A stretch of DNA of 64,000 bases from Poriferisodalis sp964484385 (GTDB taxonomy: Bacteria > Actinomycetota > Acidimicrobiia > Acidimicrobiales > Poriferisodalaceae). Shown one piece after another: positions 35,850 to 47,900 of the stretch (its first letter is position 1; each line of letters starts with the position of its first letter). The position numbers and the translations under genes were made by a program. The DNA is taken from positions 1-64,000 of the forward strand of contig CAZAFV010000008.1 of the NCBI GenBank assembly GCA_964484385.1. Direction: 5' to 3'. The notes under the pieces are model-generated. The model saw nothing but the letters and a program-made list of their open reading frames with translations, had not been told where the DNA came from and searched no databases.

Positions 35850-37424
35850 ATGACGAAGAGTAAATACCAGCCAACAGATCGGGAACAATTGGTGCTTGAC
35901 GAGGTCGAGAACCCTAGGTACGACCGTCAAATTGTCAATGGTCTCGAACCCTTCATGAGTGGCTCCGCGCCTGAAGATTTCCGTACCTTCTATACCGAGA
36001 AAGAGATCAGCGACTTAAGCAAACTGCGCGGGACTGATCGCGATGTAGAAGACAGAATGCCCGTCAAACTGACACGGCATTATTTTGAAATGGCTAAGTC
36101 GAGCCCAGCACTTCAAAAGCTGGTCAAAGCATCGCCTGATGAAACTGTGGATCTTGAGGGCGACCCGGACCCGGCGAACCAACTCGACTACAGCCCTATC
36201 GAAGGATTGTTACACAAATATGAGATGGCGCTGCTGTACGTTATCTCAACTTGTTCCGCCCATTGCAGATTCTGTTATCGCGAGGAACTGATTGGGCGCA
36301 AAGAGATTGAACGTTCGGACGGCTCGGTCAAGAAAAAGGGTCTTGCGCAAGTCGGCGAGATTGTCGAGTACCTCCAGTCACACAATGATGCCGTCGCAAC
36401 GAACGGCGGCACCCATCCGGAGACCGGCAGGCCGAAGCTGCGCGAGATTCTCTTGTCGGGCGGCGATCCCATGGTGCTGCCGAATTCCAAGCTGGCAGGA
36501 TGGTTCACAGCATTGGCCGAAGCGGGCGCCGAAGCCGTCCGCGTCGGCACCAAAGAGCTGGCGTTCTATCCCGACCGCTTCGATGACGCCTTCTTTGCAA
36601 TGATCGACCGTTTCCATGAGGTGTATCCAGACGTCTCGATGCGGTTCATGATCCACTTCAACCATCCAGACGAGTTCCTGCTGAAAGATGCCGACGGGCG
36701 GTATATCGCCGACGAGAAGGGGTTTCTTCAGTGGCGTCCGAATACACGGCAGGCAGTCGATTCGCTGGTTGAACGCGGCTGGATCAGCGTCGAGAACCAG
36801 ACACCGATCATCGCCGGAGTCAACGACGACGCCGATGCACTGCGGATCCTCCAGCGCACGCTCAAGAGCGTCGGCGTCGAGAACCACTACTTCTTCTGCG
36901 GACGGAACATCGTTGCCTACAAGGCATTCAATGTGCCCATCGAGACCGCGTGGCAGCTCCTCAACGATTCGCAGCGCGGGCTCTCGGGTGTGGAGTCGCA
37001 TGCCCGGCTGACCATCGTGCATTACAAGGGCAAGACGGAGGTCTCAGCGGTGACCGACGAGCCGATTACCGGTTTGCCGGGTGCCGAGAACGGCGTGGTG
37101 ATCTTCAAGGTGCTGCGAAATCCGGCCCATGCTCCAGACCGGGGCAAGGTCACGATCGTCGGGCGAAACCCCGAGGCGCTGTGGTTCGACGAATACGAGG
37201 ACCGGGTGCTGCTCGACGAAGCGGGCCTGTTCTCCCAGACGCGTCCCAGCGGCGTGACCATTCCGCGCTCGCGCTCACGGCACCATGCGTCGCCGAAGGC
37301 GCGCACGCCCCCTCAGGCACGGCCTGCCCCGCTCATGGCCGTCGTTGCGAGCAATGAGCGCAGACCGCACCCCAAGAGCCCGGTCAGCGATCCCGCACCT
37401 GCAGTTCAGGACGCTCAAGCCTGA
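35850..37424 (+). CDS. KamA-like (lysine-2,3-aminomutase family) radical SAM protein
   Basis: 524 residues. STCSAHCRFCYRE is the CxxxCxxC cluster motif near residue 135. EILLSGGDPMVLP is the KamA-family GGDPL-type segment, and RFMIHFNHPDE, TPIIAGVNDD, and FCGRN follow in order. The PGGGGK motif that carries the PLP-binding Lys of lysine 2,3-aminomutase is not evident; HYKGKTEVS stands there instead, so substrate and PLP dependence are unclear. GAGAGG 2 nt from ATG35850 is the ribosome site. Codon use changes from mid-GC (with TTA and AGG) in the first 450 bp to the high-GC host style later. Its last 10 bp overlap the convergent gene. Confidence 0.8.
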   Translation: MTKSKYQPTDREQLVLDEVENPRYDRQIVNGLEPFMSGSAPEDFRTFYTEKEISDLSKLRGTDRDVEDRMPVKLTRHYFEMAKSSPALQKLVKASPDETVDLEGDPDPANQLDYSPIEGLLHKYEMALLYVISTCSAHCRFCYREELIGRKEIERSDGSVKKKGLAQVGEIVEYLQSHNDAVATNGGTHPETGRPKLREILLSGGDPMVLPNSKLAGWFTALAEAGAEAVRVGTKELAFYPDRFDDAFFAMIDRFHEVYPDVSMRFMIHFNHPDEFLLKDADGRYIADEKGFLQWRPNTRQAVDSLVERGWISVENQTPIIAGVNDDADALRILQRTLKSVGVENHYFFCGRNIVAYKAFNVPIETAWQLLNDSQRGLSGVESHARLTIVHYKGKTEVSAVTDEPITGLPGAENGVVIFKVLRNPAHAPDRGKVTIVGRNPEALWFDEYEDRVLLDEAGLFSQTRPSGVTIPRSRSRHHASPKARTPPQARPAPLMAVVASNERRPHPKSPVSDPAPAVQDAQA

Positions 37425-40400
37425 GGGACCGGGCCGGCAGGCATGTCTGCCGGGGTTACTCGAGGGGCGTCGTAGGAGCCCGCAGCGGCGCGGTGACGGA
37501 TGCGGCCGATGTCGGCCACAACTCTGAGCGACTGGGCTACCAGCCGGACGGTGGTATCGGCTGAGTGATCCACGGTGACGGGCACTTCGGCGGCCGTCAG
37601 CTCGAGGTGCTCGACCAGGTAGAGCACCTCGACGTCGAAGGCGAACCCGTCAATGACGGAGCGGCCGAAGATCTCCTCTGCAGCCTCGGCGGTGAAGCCC
37701 TTGAAGCCGCACTGCGTGTCTCGGTAGCGGCGCAGGAGCACGAGGCGCGTGAACATGTTGAACATGCGGCTCGCGAACGCCCTGGCGGGCCGCGCCGGGC
37801 TGATCGTGCGTGCTTCGACGTGGCGCCGGTTGCCCAGCGCGACATCGGCGCCGTCACGGAGCGCATCGATGAGCGAGGCGAGCTGCCCGGGCGGGTAGGC
37901 GAGATCGACATCGGTGAACAGGCGCAGACGGCCGCTCGCTGCCAGCATCCCGGCGCGCACCGCCGCTCCCTTGCCCCGGTTGGCCTCCAGCGACACCACC
38001 ACATCCGCCCCTGCTCGCCGGGCCGCTTCTGCTGTGCCGTCGGTCGAGCCGTCGTCGACCACCACGATCTCGAGTGGGCCGTCCAGCGCTTCGTGGCCGC
38101 CCAGGGCAGCGTTGATCTCCGTGACGGCGGCGCCAACGAGGTGCTCCGCCTGGTACGCCGGCAGCACAACGGAGACCGCTGCTATTCGAGCGTCGGCGTC
38201 CTGCACAGGATCGGTGCCCGATGCTGGATCCATTCCCAGCGGCTCGATTCCGTTGGGAGGATGCAGACGGGCCGCTCGGGCGTCGGACTCAGCCTCCGGG
38301 CGGCCCCGGTCGAAGCGCACCGGGGGCCGTACGGCGACGAGCGCGAGCGCTGCCACGCCGAGCAGCGTCGCCAGCCAGGCCAGATACTCCACCGCGGTGG
38401 CGCCATAGGTCAGCTCGACATGCTCATCGGTGGGGATCACCACCATCCAGTTGGGCGTCACCCGGTACGGACCATCGGCACCGCGCACCGACCAGTTCGG
38501 GAAGTACGACACCTTCACCAGCACCGGGACACCCGTCCGATCCACCGAGAACGACAGCCGGTCCCGCTCCACCTCGGGGGGGCTGACGTGAACCGGCGGC
38601 AGGGCGCGCCTCGGTGCTGCACTGAATCGCGTCAACGAAGCGGGCGGCGCTCCATCAGGGTCGGGGGGCCCCAGCAGCGACACCCTGGACCAGTGCTCGG
38701 GCCCGTCCGCAGCAATCGGCACAGCCCACGCCGCAGGGTCGTTCCACCAGATCGCAGCCGGATCGGTCCACGCCCGTCCAGCCTGCGACACGTCATCCGC
38801 CACGGCCGGCTCGAACCGCAGCGGTGACACCAGATCGCTGTCAGCGACGAGGAAGATCGACCACGGTCCCGCCGTGGCAATGTGCCGCAGGTCGGCCGAG
38901 CCAAGTGCGGCGGCGATGGCCTCGGAGCTGAAGGCCGCGTAGTAGCGCACGCCCGACATCTGCAGGTGCGCAACGCCCAGATCGAAGTTCAGAGCGTTGT
39001 AGGGAAGGCCGCGCATCGGACGCGACGGCGATGCCGACAGCTCCGACTGCATGAGGAAGTGGAACGGCACCGTGGGCGACGATTCGAAGTAGAGGCCCTC
39101 CATGGAGGCGATGCAGCCATCCGTCCAGTGCGGCAGCAGCATCGGGGCCATCGGCGTGCCGTACGCGCCCACGATGTCCCGGTCGTACTCCCACAGCAGG
39201 CGCCCGCAGCCGTATTCAGGTGTCTCGCCGATAACGCCCATCGCAGTGACGAATTCGTGGTACTCGGGATACGCCGGGCGACCCTCGTAGCCGCGGAAAT
39301 TCCAGCGGGCCCAGCCGGAGACGAAGTTGCGGTCCTCCGCGGACACCGTGAACGGGCCCCAGCGATATGCGCCGTCGGCGTTGAGTCTCGCGCCGGGCGC
39401 GTTGCCGAGTTGCAGTGACAGCAGGCTTGCCACCACTGCCAGCGCCACGACCGGAACGAGCATGCACACCCAGTACGCCGTCGGGCCGAGCTGCCCGCCG
39501 GGTCCTACGGGCCGGTTCGCATCCTCCTGGGCCGAAGCGCCCTGGGCTGAGTCTCCCTGGGCCGAAGCTCTCTGGGTTGAACTTCTCTGGGTCAGAGCCT
39601 CAACGAGCAGCCAGAGGCCGATCGCCGCCAGCACGTACACCGCCAAGTACCAGAAGGGCAGGATGCGTGCGTTCCACAGCCGGTGCTGAGGCCAGTGGAC
39701 AAACCCCATGGCCATCGTGGAGGCGATGACCGTCCACGTCAGGGCTGGGCGGTACCAGCGTGCGAGGCCGACGACTGCGCCGAAGCCTGCGAGCACGAGC
39801 AGCCAGGTGATGCTGTGGTGGGCCCCGTCGCCGCTGATCTCGTCGGTGAAGAACAGATGCTCCCGCACCTCCGTGAGCCGCTCCCAGCCCATGTCGTTGA
39901 GATACGCCCGCCGGGCGACGAACGGGACCGTCCAGAACGCCGACAGCGCGCCGCCGATGATGCCGATGACCAGCGCGTGCCACGATCGGCGCCACTCCAT
40001 CACCACGAGCGCCGCAACGGCCCCCGCAGGCACAGCCAGACGAGCCAGCGGGGACTCGGAGAGGTTCCAGACGGCGGCCCACAGCGTGGCCGCTGCGATG
40101 GCTGCACCCAGCGACGGAGCCCGGCCGATGCGGCCAGGCAGCGCATGGAGGCCGCGCACCGCCACCATCAGAATGCTGGCGGCGACCGCGAATGCCAGCG
40201 GAATGGGATGGCACAGGGCGACGAACGCCAGCACCAGGCTCGCGCGGGCCCGCCCGGTCCCCCGCTCGAGCGAGCGCCAGAGCATGCCCAGGTAGACGAG
40301 TGTCGCCGACAGCGCGATCGAGAATGCGAACTCCCCTGCCAACGTCGAGGCTGCGTTCCCCCCGTAGATCGTGAAGTTGACGTCGAAGACGAACAGCAGC

Positions 40401-40834
40401 AGCGCAGCGGGCAGCAGCATCCGCAGCGGCTGTGCCCAGCCCGCCAGCCGACCCATGAGCCAGGCAGCGGCCGGCATCGACACGACGCCGCTGATCGCAA
40501 CCAGCTTGAAGGCCACGCCGAACGGCAGCACCAGGTCCGCCGCCACGATCATCAGGTACGGCAGCACCATGTAGAAGTGCATGGCGGGCATTCCCGCGTA
40601 CCACTCGGGCGACCAGCCGCGCAGCGAGCCTGCAGGCAGCAATTCGTCGCGCAAGAACGCCGGGCCCCAGACGTGGGCGCCCATGTCGCCACCGGTCGGC
40701 GTTGACGCCGACACGATGCCGCCAGGGTCGAGCCATGCCACCACCGCAACGCAGCTCGCCACGACCACCGCAGCCTCGACCCACGCTCGCAGCACCGACC
40801 CCGTACCAGGGGGGCGCGTGGTCAGTGCGGCCAC
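37415..40834 (-). CDS. Fused polytopic membrane protein and GT2 glycosyltransferase
   Basis: 1139 residues. The N-terminal two-thirds are polytopic (about 12 helices), followed by an extracytoplasmic-looking region with DLGVAHLQMSGVRYYAAF and a final helix near 800-820, resembling membrane proteins of the 6-pyruvoyl-tetrahydropterin-synthase-related/YfhO type. The last 240 residues are a GT2 domain: VVLPAYQAEHLV, VVDDGSTDGTAEAA, FTDVDLAYPPGQL (DxD) and RDTQCGFKGFTAEAA, as in dolichyl-phosphate-sugar synthases. This suggests a polyprenyl-phosphate glycosyltransferase fused to its partner membrane protein, acting on envelope glycan. A five-unit repeat lies at residues 412-436. GTG start. Confidence 0.75.
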   Translation of the reverse strand: MAALTTRPPGTGSVLRAWVEAAVVVASCVAVVAWLDPGGIVSASTPTGGDMGAHVWGPAFLRDELLPAGSLRGWSPEWYAGMPAMHFYMVLPYLMIVAADLVLPFGVAFKLVAISGVVSMPAAAWLMGRLAGWAQPLRMLLPAALLLFVFDVNFTIYGGNAASTLAGEFAFSIALSATLVYLGMLWRSLERGTGRARASLVLAFVALCHPIPLAFAVAASILMVAVRGLHALPGRIGRAPSLGAAIAAATLWAAVWNLSESPLARLAVPAGAVAALVVMEWRRSWHALVIGIIGGALSAFWTVPFVARRAYLNDMGWERLTEVREHLFFTDEISGDGAHHSITWLLVLAGFGAVVGLARWYRPALTWTVIASTMAMGFVHWPQHRLWNARILPFWYLAVYVLAAIGLWLLVEALTQRSSTQRASAQGDSAQGASAQEDANRPVGPGGQLGPTAYWVCMLVPVVALAVVASLLSLQLGNAPGARLNADGAYRWGPFTVSAEDRNFVSGWARWNFRGYEGRPAYPEYHEFVTAMGVIGETPEYGCGRLLWEYDRDIVGAYGTPMAPMLLPHWTDGCIASMEGLYFESSPTVPFHFLMQSELSASPSRPMRGLPYNALNFDLGVAHLQMSGVRYYAAFSSEAIAAALGSADLRHIATAGPWSIFLVADSDLVSPLRFEPAVADDVSQAGRAWTDPAAIWWNDPAAWAVPIAADGPEHWSRVSLLGPPDPDGAPPASLTRFSAAPRRALPPVHVSPPEVERDRLSFSVDRTGVPVLVKVSYFPNWSVRGADGPYRVTPNWMVVIPTDEHVELTYGATAVEYLAWLATLLGVAALALVAVRPPVRFDRGRPEAESDARAARLHPPNGIEPLGMDPASGTDPVQDADARIAAVSVVLPAYQAEHLVGAAVTEINAALGGHEALDGPLEIVVVDDGSTDGTAEAARRAGADVVVSLEANRGKGAAVRAGMLAASGRLRLFTDVDLAYPPGQLASLIDALRDGADVALGNRRHVEARTISPARPARAFASRMFNMFTRLVLLRRYRDTQCGFKGFTAEAAEEIFGRSVIDGFAFDVEVLYLVEHLELTAAEVPVTVDHSADTTVRLVAQSLRVVADIGRIRHRAAAGSYDAPRVTPADMPAGPVPQA
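39526..39600. repeat. 15-bp tandem repeat (5 units) in the fused glycosyltransferase
   Basis: Units start at 39526, 39541, 39556, 39571 and 39586, each beginning CCTGGG or TCTGGG. They encode five-residue units (TQRSS, then SAQGD-like) at residues about 412-436, in a loop between membrane segments. In frame. Confidence 0.85.
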
Positions 40835-40917
40835 CCGCGCAGGCTAGAGGCCGAGCAGAGAGGCGACGACACGGGTCGCTCGGCGGCGCGCGGCTACTGG
40901 TCGACGGACGGTCGCCA

Positions 40918-40923
40918 TAGCAT
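40918..40923 (+). promoter_or_regulatory. -10 element of leaderless ftsH
   Basis: TAGCAT ends 6 nt before the ATG at 40930. Together with the absence of a Shine-Dalgarno, this suggests a leaderless ftsH transcript and supports that start over the out-of-frame ATG at 40922. Confidence 0.45.
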
Positions 40924-40929
40924 GAACCC

Positions 40930-42882
<1,953 letters not shown>

Positions 42883-42886
<4 letters not shown>

Positions 42887-43314
42887 TCCTCCCGAGGCTG
42901 GGCGCGGGGCACGACCTGCGCCAGGGCCGCGGCCAGGCCAGACAGGTCGACGCTGCCGACCCAGCCATCGATCACGCGGCCGTCGACGTCGGCCACCACC
43001 GTCGTCGGCACAGTGTCGATGCCGTGCTGACGATGCAATTCCCGCTCCACGCCGAACGGCACTTCAGCGACGGGCAGCCCCGCGCCAGCGGGACCCCGCA
43101 CCACGGCGATCGCTGATTGACAGGTACGGCAGGTCTCTTCGGTGAAGACCACCAGCGCCGGGCCGTCCGGGATGCCCACCGCAACAAGATCGATGGCCGG
43201 CGGCAGTTCCGACCTCGGCACCGCCGTGGCCGATGCACTGCGGCGGCGCTGAGCGAGCGTCGCGATCGCGATCGCCACCACGATCAGGACTGCGGCGATG
43301 ACGAGACGCTCCAT
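42883..43314 (-). CDS. Thioredoxin-like membrane-anchored protein
   Basis: 143 residues. A single N-terminal helix (LVIAAVLIVVAIAIATL) anchors a short thioredoxin-like domain with ALVVFTEETCRTCQSAIAVV (CxxC) and the cis-Pro region GIDTVPTTVVADVDGRV. Unlike the 15.4-16.5 kb protein, its active site is two ordinary cysteines. The stop overlaps the convergent ftsH stop (TAG/CTA). It precedes the DUF5719-like gene by 7 bp on the same strand. It may act in envelope thiol redox chemistry; the partner is unknown. Confidence 0.7.
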
Positions 43315-43321
43315 CAGCCGC

Positions 43322-44986
43322 TCACCAGGCCACCGGATGCGCCACGCTCAGGCCTGCATCGGACACTCGTGCCTGCCACAGCAGCACTGCGAACGGCGTG
43401 TCGGACACGAGGAGGCGGGCCGTGCCACTGGCTAACCGGTGAGTGATCACACCCGATGCCGGCACGTCGATGACGGCCACCGTCTCGCGGCTCAGCGTCG
43501 CGACGACCACGCGGCCGTCGCCGCCTGCCAACACAGCGGAGGCTCCGTCATCGGCGGCATCGGTTTCGGACGGCGCGGACGGATCCGTCATGATCGTCAC
43601 AAACGCCTCGCCACCGGATTGCGGCGCAACGACGACCAGCCACCGGTCGCCCGTCTGGACAACGCCCGGCACGAAAGCCAAGCCCGACTGCGCCCGCAGT
43701 ACTGGAGGTAGGGCCTCGACTGCCGGCTCGTCGGCAGCGGCGCCGGCAGCGCCAGGCTCGGTGGCGCCGTTTGCACCGCCAGTCTGGGCAACCACTGTGA
43801 CGGACTCGTCCTCCGGCTCGGCTTCGGAAGCAGGATCCGGATCGGCCCTGAGGTCGGTGAGCGGGCTCGCCGCACTGCCCGCCAGCGTTTCCGCCCACAC
43901 GACGATGGGAACGTCATTCTGCGAGGCAACCGACACCCCGAAGGGGACTCCGGGAGTGGCGAGGAGCGTTTCCAGACCCGGTGCCAGCTCACTGGGCGGG
44001 GTGACTTTCAACTCCACCACGTCGTGCGATGCCACGGCGAAGGCCAGATGGTCACTGAGCGGGTCGTCGGACACGATGGACGCAGCAACTTCCGCCACGT
44101 CGTCGGACGGGTTGAAGATCCGCACCCACAACCGCGTGCCGTCGTCGATGCCGGCCACCGGCACAAGCCAGCGCTGGCCGGCAGCCACGGAGGCCAGCTC
44201 CGCAGCCAGACCGCGGCGGCCGACGCTCCCGTCGTAGGCCACGAGCGAGTCCACTGCGATACGGCCGGCGCGGGCCCGTATCGATGCGGCCACAACATCT
44301 CGACGGCGCGCATGCTCGCCGACATCGACGGCGACAGTGCTCCACGCCGGTACCACCACCCCCGTCAGCGCCGGGGCCACGAATGGGCCGAATTCTGCTT
44401 CCGAAGCAAACGTGACATCGACGATCGCGTCCCGGGGCAACGGATTCATGATGGCCAGCACCGCCAGTGCGTCGGCCTGGGTATCGCCGACGGGCACGTA
44501 CCAATCCGGAGCCAGCACGCTCGAACAGCGAGCCTCGTCGATCCCGAGCGGCGAAACGAACCTGCGCGTCACTGCCAGCCCGCCCGACGAAGCCTCCACC
44601 AGTGCGCCGGTGACCTCATCACGCACATAGTCAGACGTGCTGACCACCCCGGTGCTCTGCGGCGCAACGTCGGCCATCACATACTGCCGACCCGTCGTGC
44701 GTCCTCGGAACTCGACCGACACCGATGCCACCTCGGCCGTCATGTTCGTGAGCAGCACCTCTGTGGTGACCTCGCCGAAACCCTGGACTGGTCCCCGCAT
44801 GCCGACGAGGGGGCAGAACCAGCTCGATGTCAGCGCATCGGGGGGCAGCACTGCGACCTGCGCCTGCGCCTGCGGGCCTTCGGCGGCAACAGAGGCCGGC
44901 GCCCGGTCGTCGCGGGCGTCGATCACCAGCGCTGCCGCAAACGCCAGCGGAATCAGCAGCCGCGGCAGCCACCGGATGACCTTCAC
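43322..44986 (-). CDS. DUF5719-like secreted/envelope protein
   Basis: 554 residues. A hydrophobic N-terminus (LLIPLAFAAALVIDA) acts as signal or anchor. The rest is beta-rich and repetitive in style: TSSWFCPLVG, TEVLLTNMTAEVASVSVEFRG, WYVPVGDTQADALAVLAIMNP and AAGQRWLVPVAGIDDGTRLW are spaced evenly, as in the DUF5719 family that occurs next to large glycosyltransferases in actinobacteria. A Glu/Asp/Ala-rich linker is near 390-430. The GTG start is 10 bp after the glycosyltransferase stop, so it should be co-expressed. Function unknown; probably a periplasmic companion of that enzyme. Confidence 0.68.
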   Translation of the reverse strand: MKVIRWLPRLLIPLAFAAALVIDARDDRAPASVAAEGPQAQAQVAVLPPDALTSSWFCPLVGMRGPVQGFGEVTTEVLLTNMTAEVASVSVEFRGRTTGRQYVMADVAPQSTGVVSTSDYVRDEVTGALVEASSGGLAVTRRFVSPLGIDEARCSSVLAPDWYVPVGDTQADALAVLAIMNPLPRDAIVDVTFASEAEFGPFVAPALTGVVVPAWSTVAVDVGEHARRRDVVAASIRARAGRIAVDSLVAYDGSVGRRGLAAELASVAAGQRWLVPVAGIDDGTRLWVRIFNPSDDVAEVAASIVSDDPLSDHLAFAVASHDVVELKVTPPSELAPGLETLLATPGVPFGVSVASQNDVPIVVWAETLAGSAASPLTDLRADPDPASEAEPEDESVTVVAQTGGANGATEPGAAGAAADEPAVEALPPVLRAQSGLAFVPGVVQTGDRWLVVVAPQSGGEAFVTIMTDPSAPSETDAADDGASAVLAGGDGRVVVATLSRETVAVIDVPASGVITHRLASGTARLLVSDTPFAVLLWQARVSDAGLSVAHPVAW

Positions 44987-44996
44987 CGCGCTGCCC

Positions 44997-47900
44997 TCAT
45001 GAGTCCACCGCCGTGCCGCCAGGAACGCCGCGCCGCTGCGACCCCCGCGCTGCCCTTCTCATGAGCGCGGTGAGCCGGTCGGCGAGGGGGGTGGGCTGGC
45101 CGATCGCTACCCAGATCAGCGCCAGCAAGATCACCGCCTGCGCAGCGATCCGGTTGGACACCACGGCAGAACGTTCGAAGCGCAGCTCAGCCTGGCCGGC
45201 TTGGGGCGGATCGAAGCGCATCGCCCAGCCCAGCGCCGGCGCCGGCTCGACCGCTGCAGCGCCTGCGTTGTCCGCATTGTCGATGTGCAGTCGCCAGCCC
45301 GGATCGTAGGAATCAGCGACCAGCACGGTGCCGGCACCCACAGGTCCGAACTGACTCGTGGCCGACCGGTAGTCGGTGAGCACGCCGATGCCGTCGGTCA
45401 AGTCGCTCACGACGAGATCCACAGGGTCCGCGGCAAAGCCGGCCGGGATCGGCCGGGAGAACTGCGACCGCGACGACCACCACGCCTCGTTGCGGAACAC
45501 TTGCACCGAGGGATCTGCCGCCAGCGGGCGCAGATCGATCTGCGAGGCGAGCGCTTCGGAGACCGCCGCGGACACCGGTCGGTCCCAGCCGTCGGTGTAT
45601 GACGGCCCAGAGCGTTCCACCACCACGACATACCTCACGCCGAAAGAACCGAGCAACCGTCCCAATCGCAGCGTGTCGCCCGCCAGCGCCACCCGTACTG
45701 CATCGGCCAGGCGTTCATCGCCGGGTGCTCGCGGCGTGGCCCACGAATGCCGAATGTCGGGATACCCCCGCACCGACATCCCGATGGCGAGTCCCTCCAC
45801 GCCGACGTCGGAGCCGCGCAACGGCAAGACCTCAGGGGCGCCGAGCCAGAGCACCCGGTAATCGGGCCCGACGTCCCGGTCATCGACCAGCCCGAGCGGC
45901 ACCCGGTGATCGAAGCTCGGGGCCGACCAATCGCCGTCGATCGACGCCCACGCAGTCGGGAGCACCATGGCACCCACGGCGATGCCGCTCAGCAAGACCA
46001 TGGCACTGCGGATCCGGGGCGGTGCGTCTGCATCTGCGGTCGCCAGCGCTGCGGGTCCTGCTGCGGCGGCCCAGCACAGGCCGACTGCCCCGAACGCCAA
46101 GGACACTTCGGCGAGGGAAAGCCCTGGTGTTGCGCCGCTGACCAGCTGGTCAGCCCAGCCAGCCACGATGACCCATGCGAGTGCGAAGCCGGCCAGCGCT
46201 ACCAGCCAGCCGCGCACCGCCAGCCACAGCCGGCTTCCGCTGCCGACCAGGAGCGGCACTGCCGCAGCAGCCAGCAGACCCCAACTGAGCGGCAGGTCGC
46301 CGAGCGGGCCGGTCTGGAACCGCAACAGCTCCCCCAGCGACGACGGCGTCGACGAGGTGCGGCCGCCGAGCGAGACATCAACAAAAGCGCGCAATGAACC
46401 AAACTCGAACAGCCAGGGAAGATGCGCCACCGCCGCGAGCGCCACGGCCACAGCAACCCGCAGCAGTCCAGCGACCGGCGCACCGAGCGGTTCGCGGAGC
46501 GCCATACGGCGCACCAGCTCGACAATGGTGAGGGCCACCCCCGCCGCGGCGGCCAGCACGACGATGAACGGCTCGAACGCCGCCGTGACAGCAAGGAGCA
46601 AGGCGAGCGAGGCCAGTCTGGCTGCGGTACTACGCCGAGAGCCGTCGCGTGGCGGCCGAGCAGCCGTGGTGCCCACCAGGCGGCTGATGAGGAGCACGAT
46701 CGCAGGTGCAGTTCCGTATGCCAGCAGCACATCCCAACGGCCGGCCGCCAGCGCGTTGTACGGCAACGGGCACACTGCGTACAGCACGAGAGCGACCAGC
46801 CGGCCATTGCGGCTCGGCCCGTCTCCACTCGACCCTGTGGCGCACAACCGCCACATGCCGACGGGACCTGCGAGCACCAGGCCCCAGATAACGATGTTCC
46901 TCAAGAGCCCGACAGCACCGAGCAGCACAGCGCCGGCGAGGCCCAGCAGGCCCATTGCGGGAGGGCCGATCCCGGCTGCACCGACCCCGCTGTCACGCCA
47001 GCCATCCAAGTACGCCCCGAGCATCGTGCCGGCATCGGGGAAGTGTGCGAACTGGCCGTATGCCCCGATGCCCCCAGTGAGCAGGTGGCGTGAGCCGAAG
47101 GCGATCAGCCCGAGCACCCCCAGCCAGACCACCCACACGGTCCGGTGCGCATTGCGTCGCCAAGTGCCCAGGATGCTCTCGTCGATAGTGGTCCGTGCCG
47201 CCAGGCCGCCTTCTGGACTCAGGCGATAGCGGAACCAGTCGGCGACACGTACCGAGCCGCCCTGCTGCAATCGGCGCAGATCGGCATCTCGCACCCGTCG
47301 GTAGCGCTTGGCCGCGCCGCGTAATGCGAACGTGCCGCCGAGGTGGCGGGCGTTCCACAGCCATGCCAGCGCCACGTCTGAGGCCTGGGCGAACCGCCCG
47401 CGCAGCGCGGCCAGCAGCACCTCACCCGCGGCCAGCACTGCCGCCAGAATCACCGCAGGCAGCAGGTACACCCACCCGTAGCACTTCGCCATGGTGCGCA
47501 GCCGGGCTCGATGCTCATGCTGGCGCGCCGAGGGGCCGTGAGCGACTGGCGCTGTATCTGACTGCACCGTCCCGGTTGCAGACGGCACCACCCGGACCCG
47601 CGCACCTGAGAGCTGGATCCGCCAGCAGAGATCGACGACGGCGCCGTCGCCTTCGAGCGCTGGATCGAAGCCGCCGACGATGCGGAAGATGTCCTCGCGC
47701 ACCAGCATCGCCTCGGTGGGAGCCACGAACAGATCGCGGGCCTCATCGTGCTGTTCTTGGTCGAGTTCGTTCTGACCGGCGACAGGAATCCGGACCCCGA
47801 GGCGGTCAGCGGTGCCGCCAAGATCGCGCAGCGTCAAACCGTCGCCGGCGTCGAGCAGCTTGGGACCGGCGACACCGACGATCCGGCCCGGGACGTTCTC

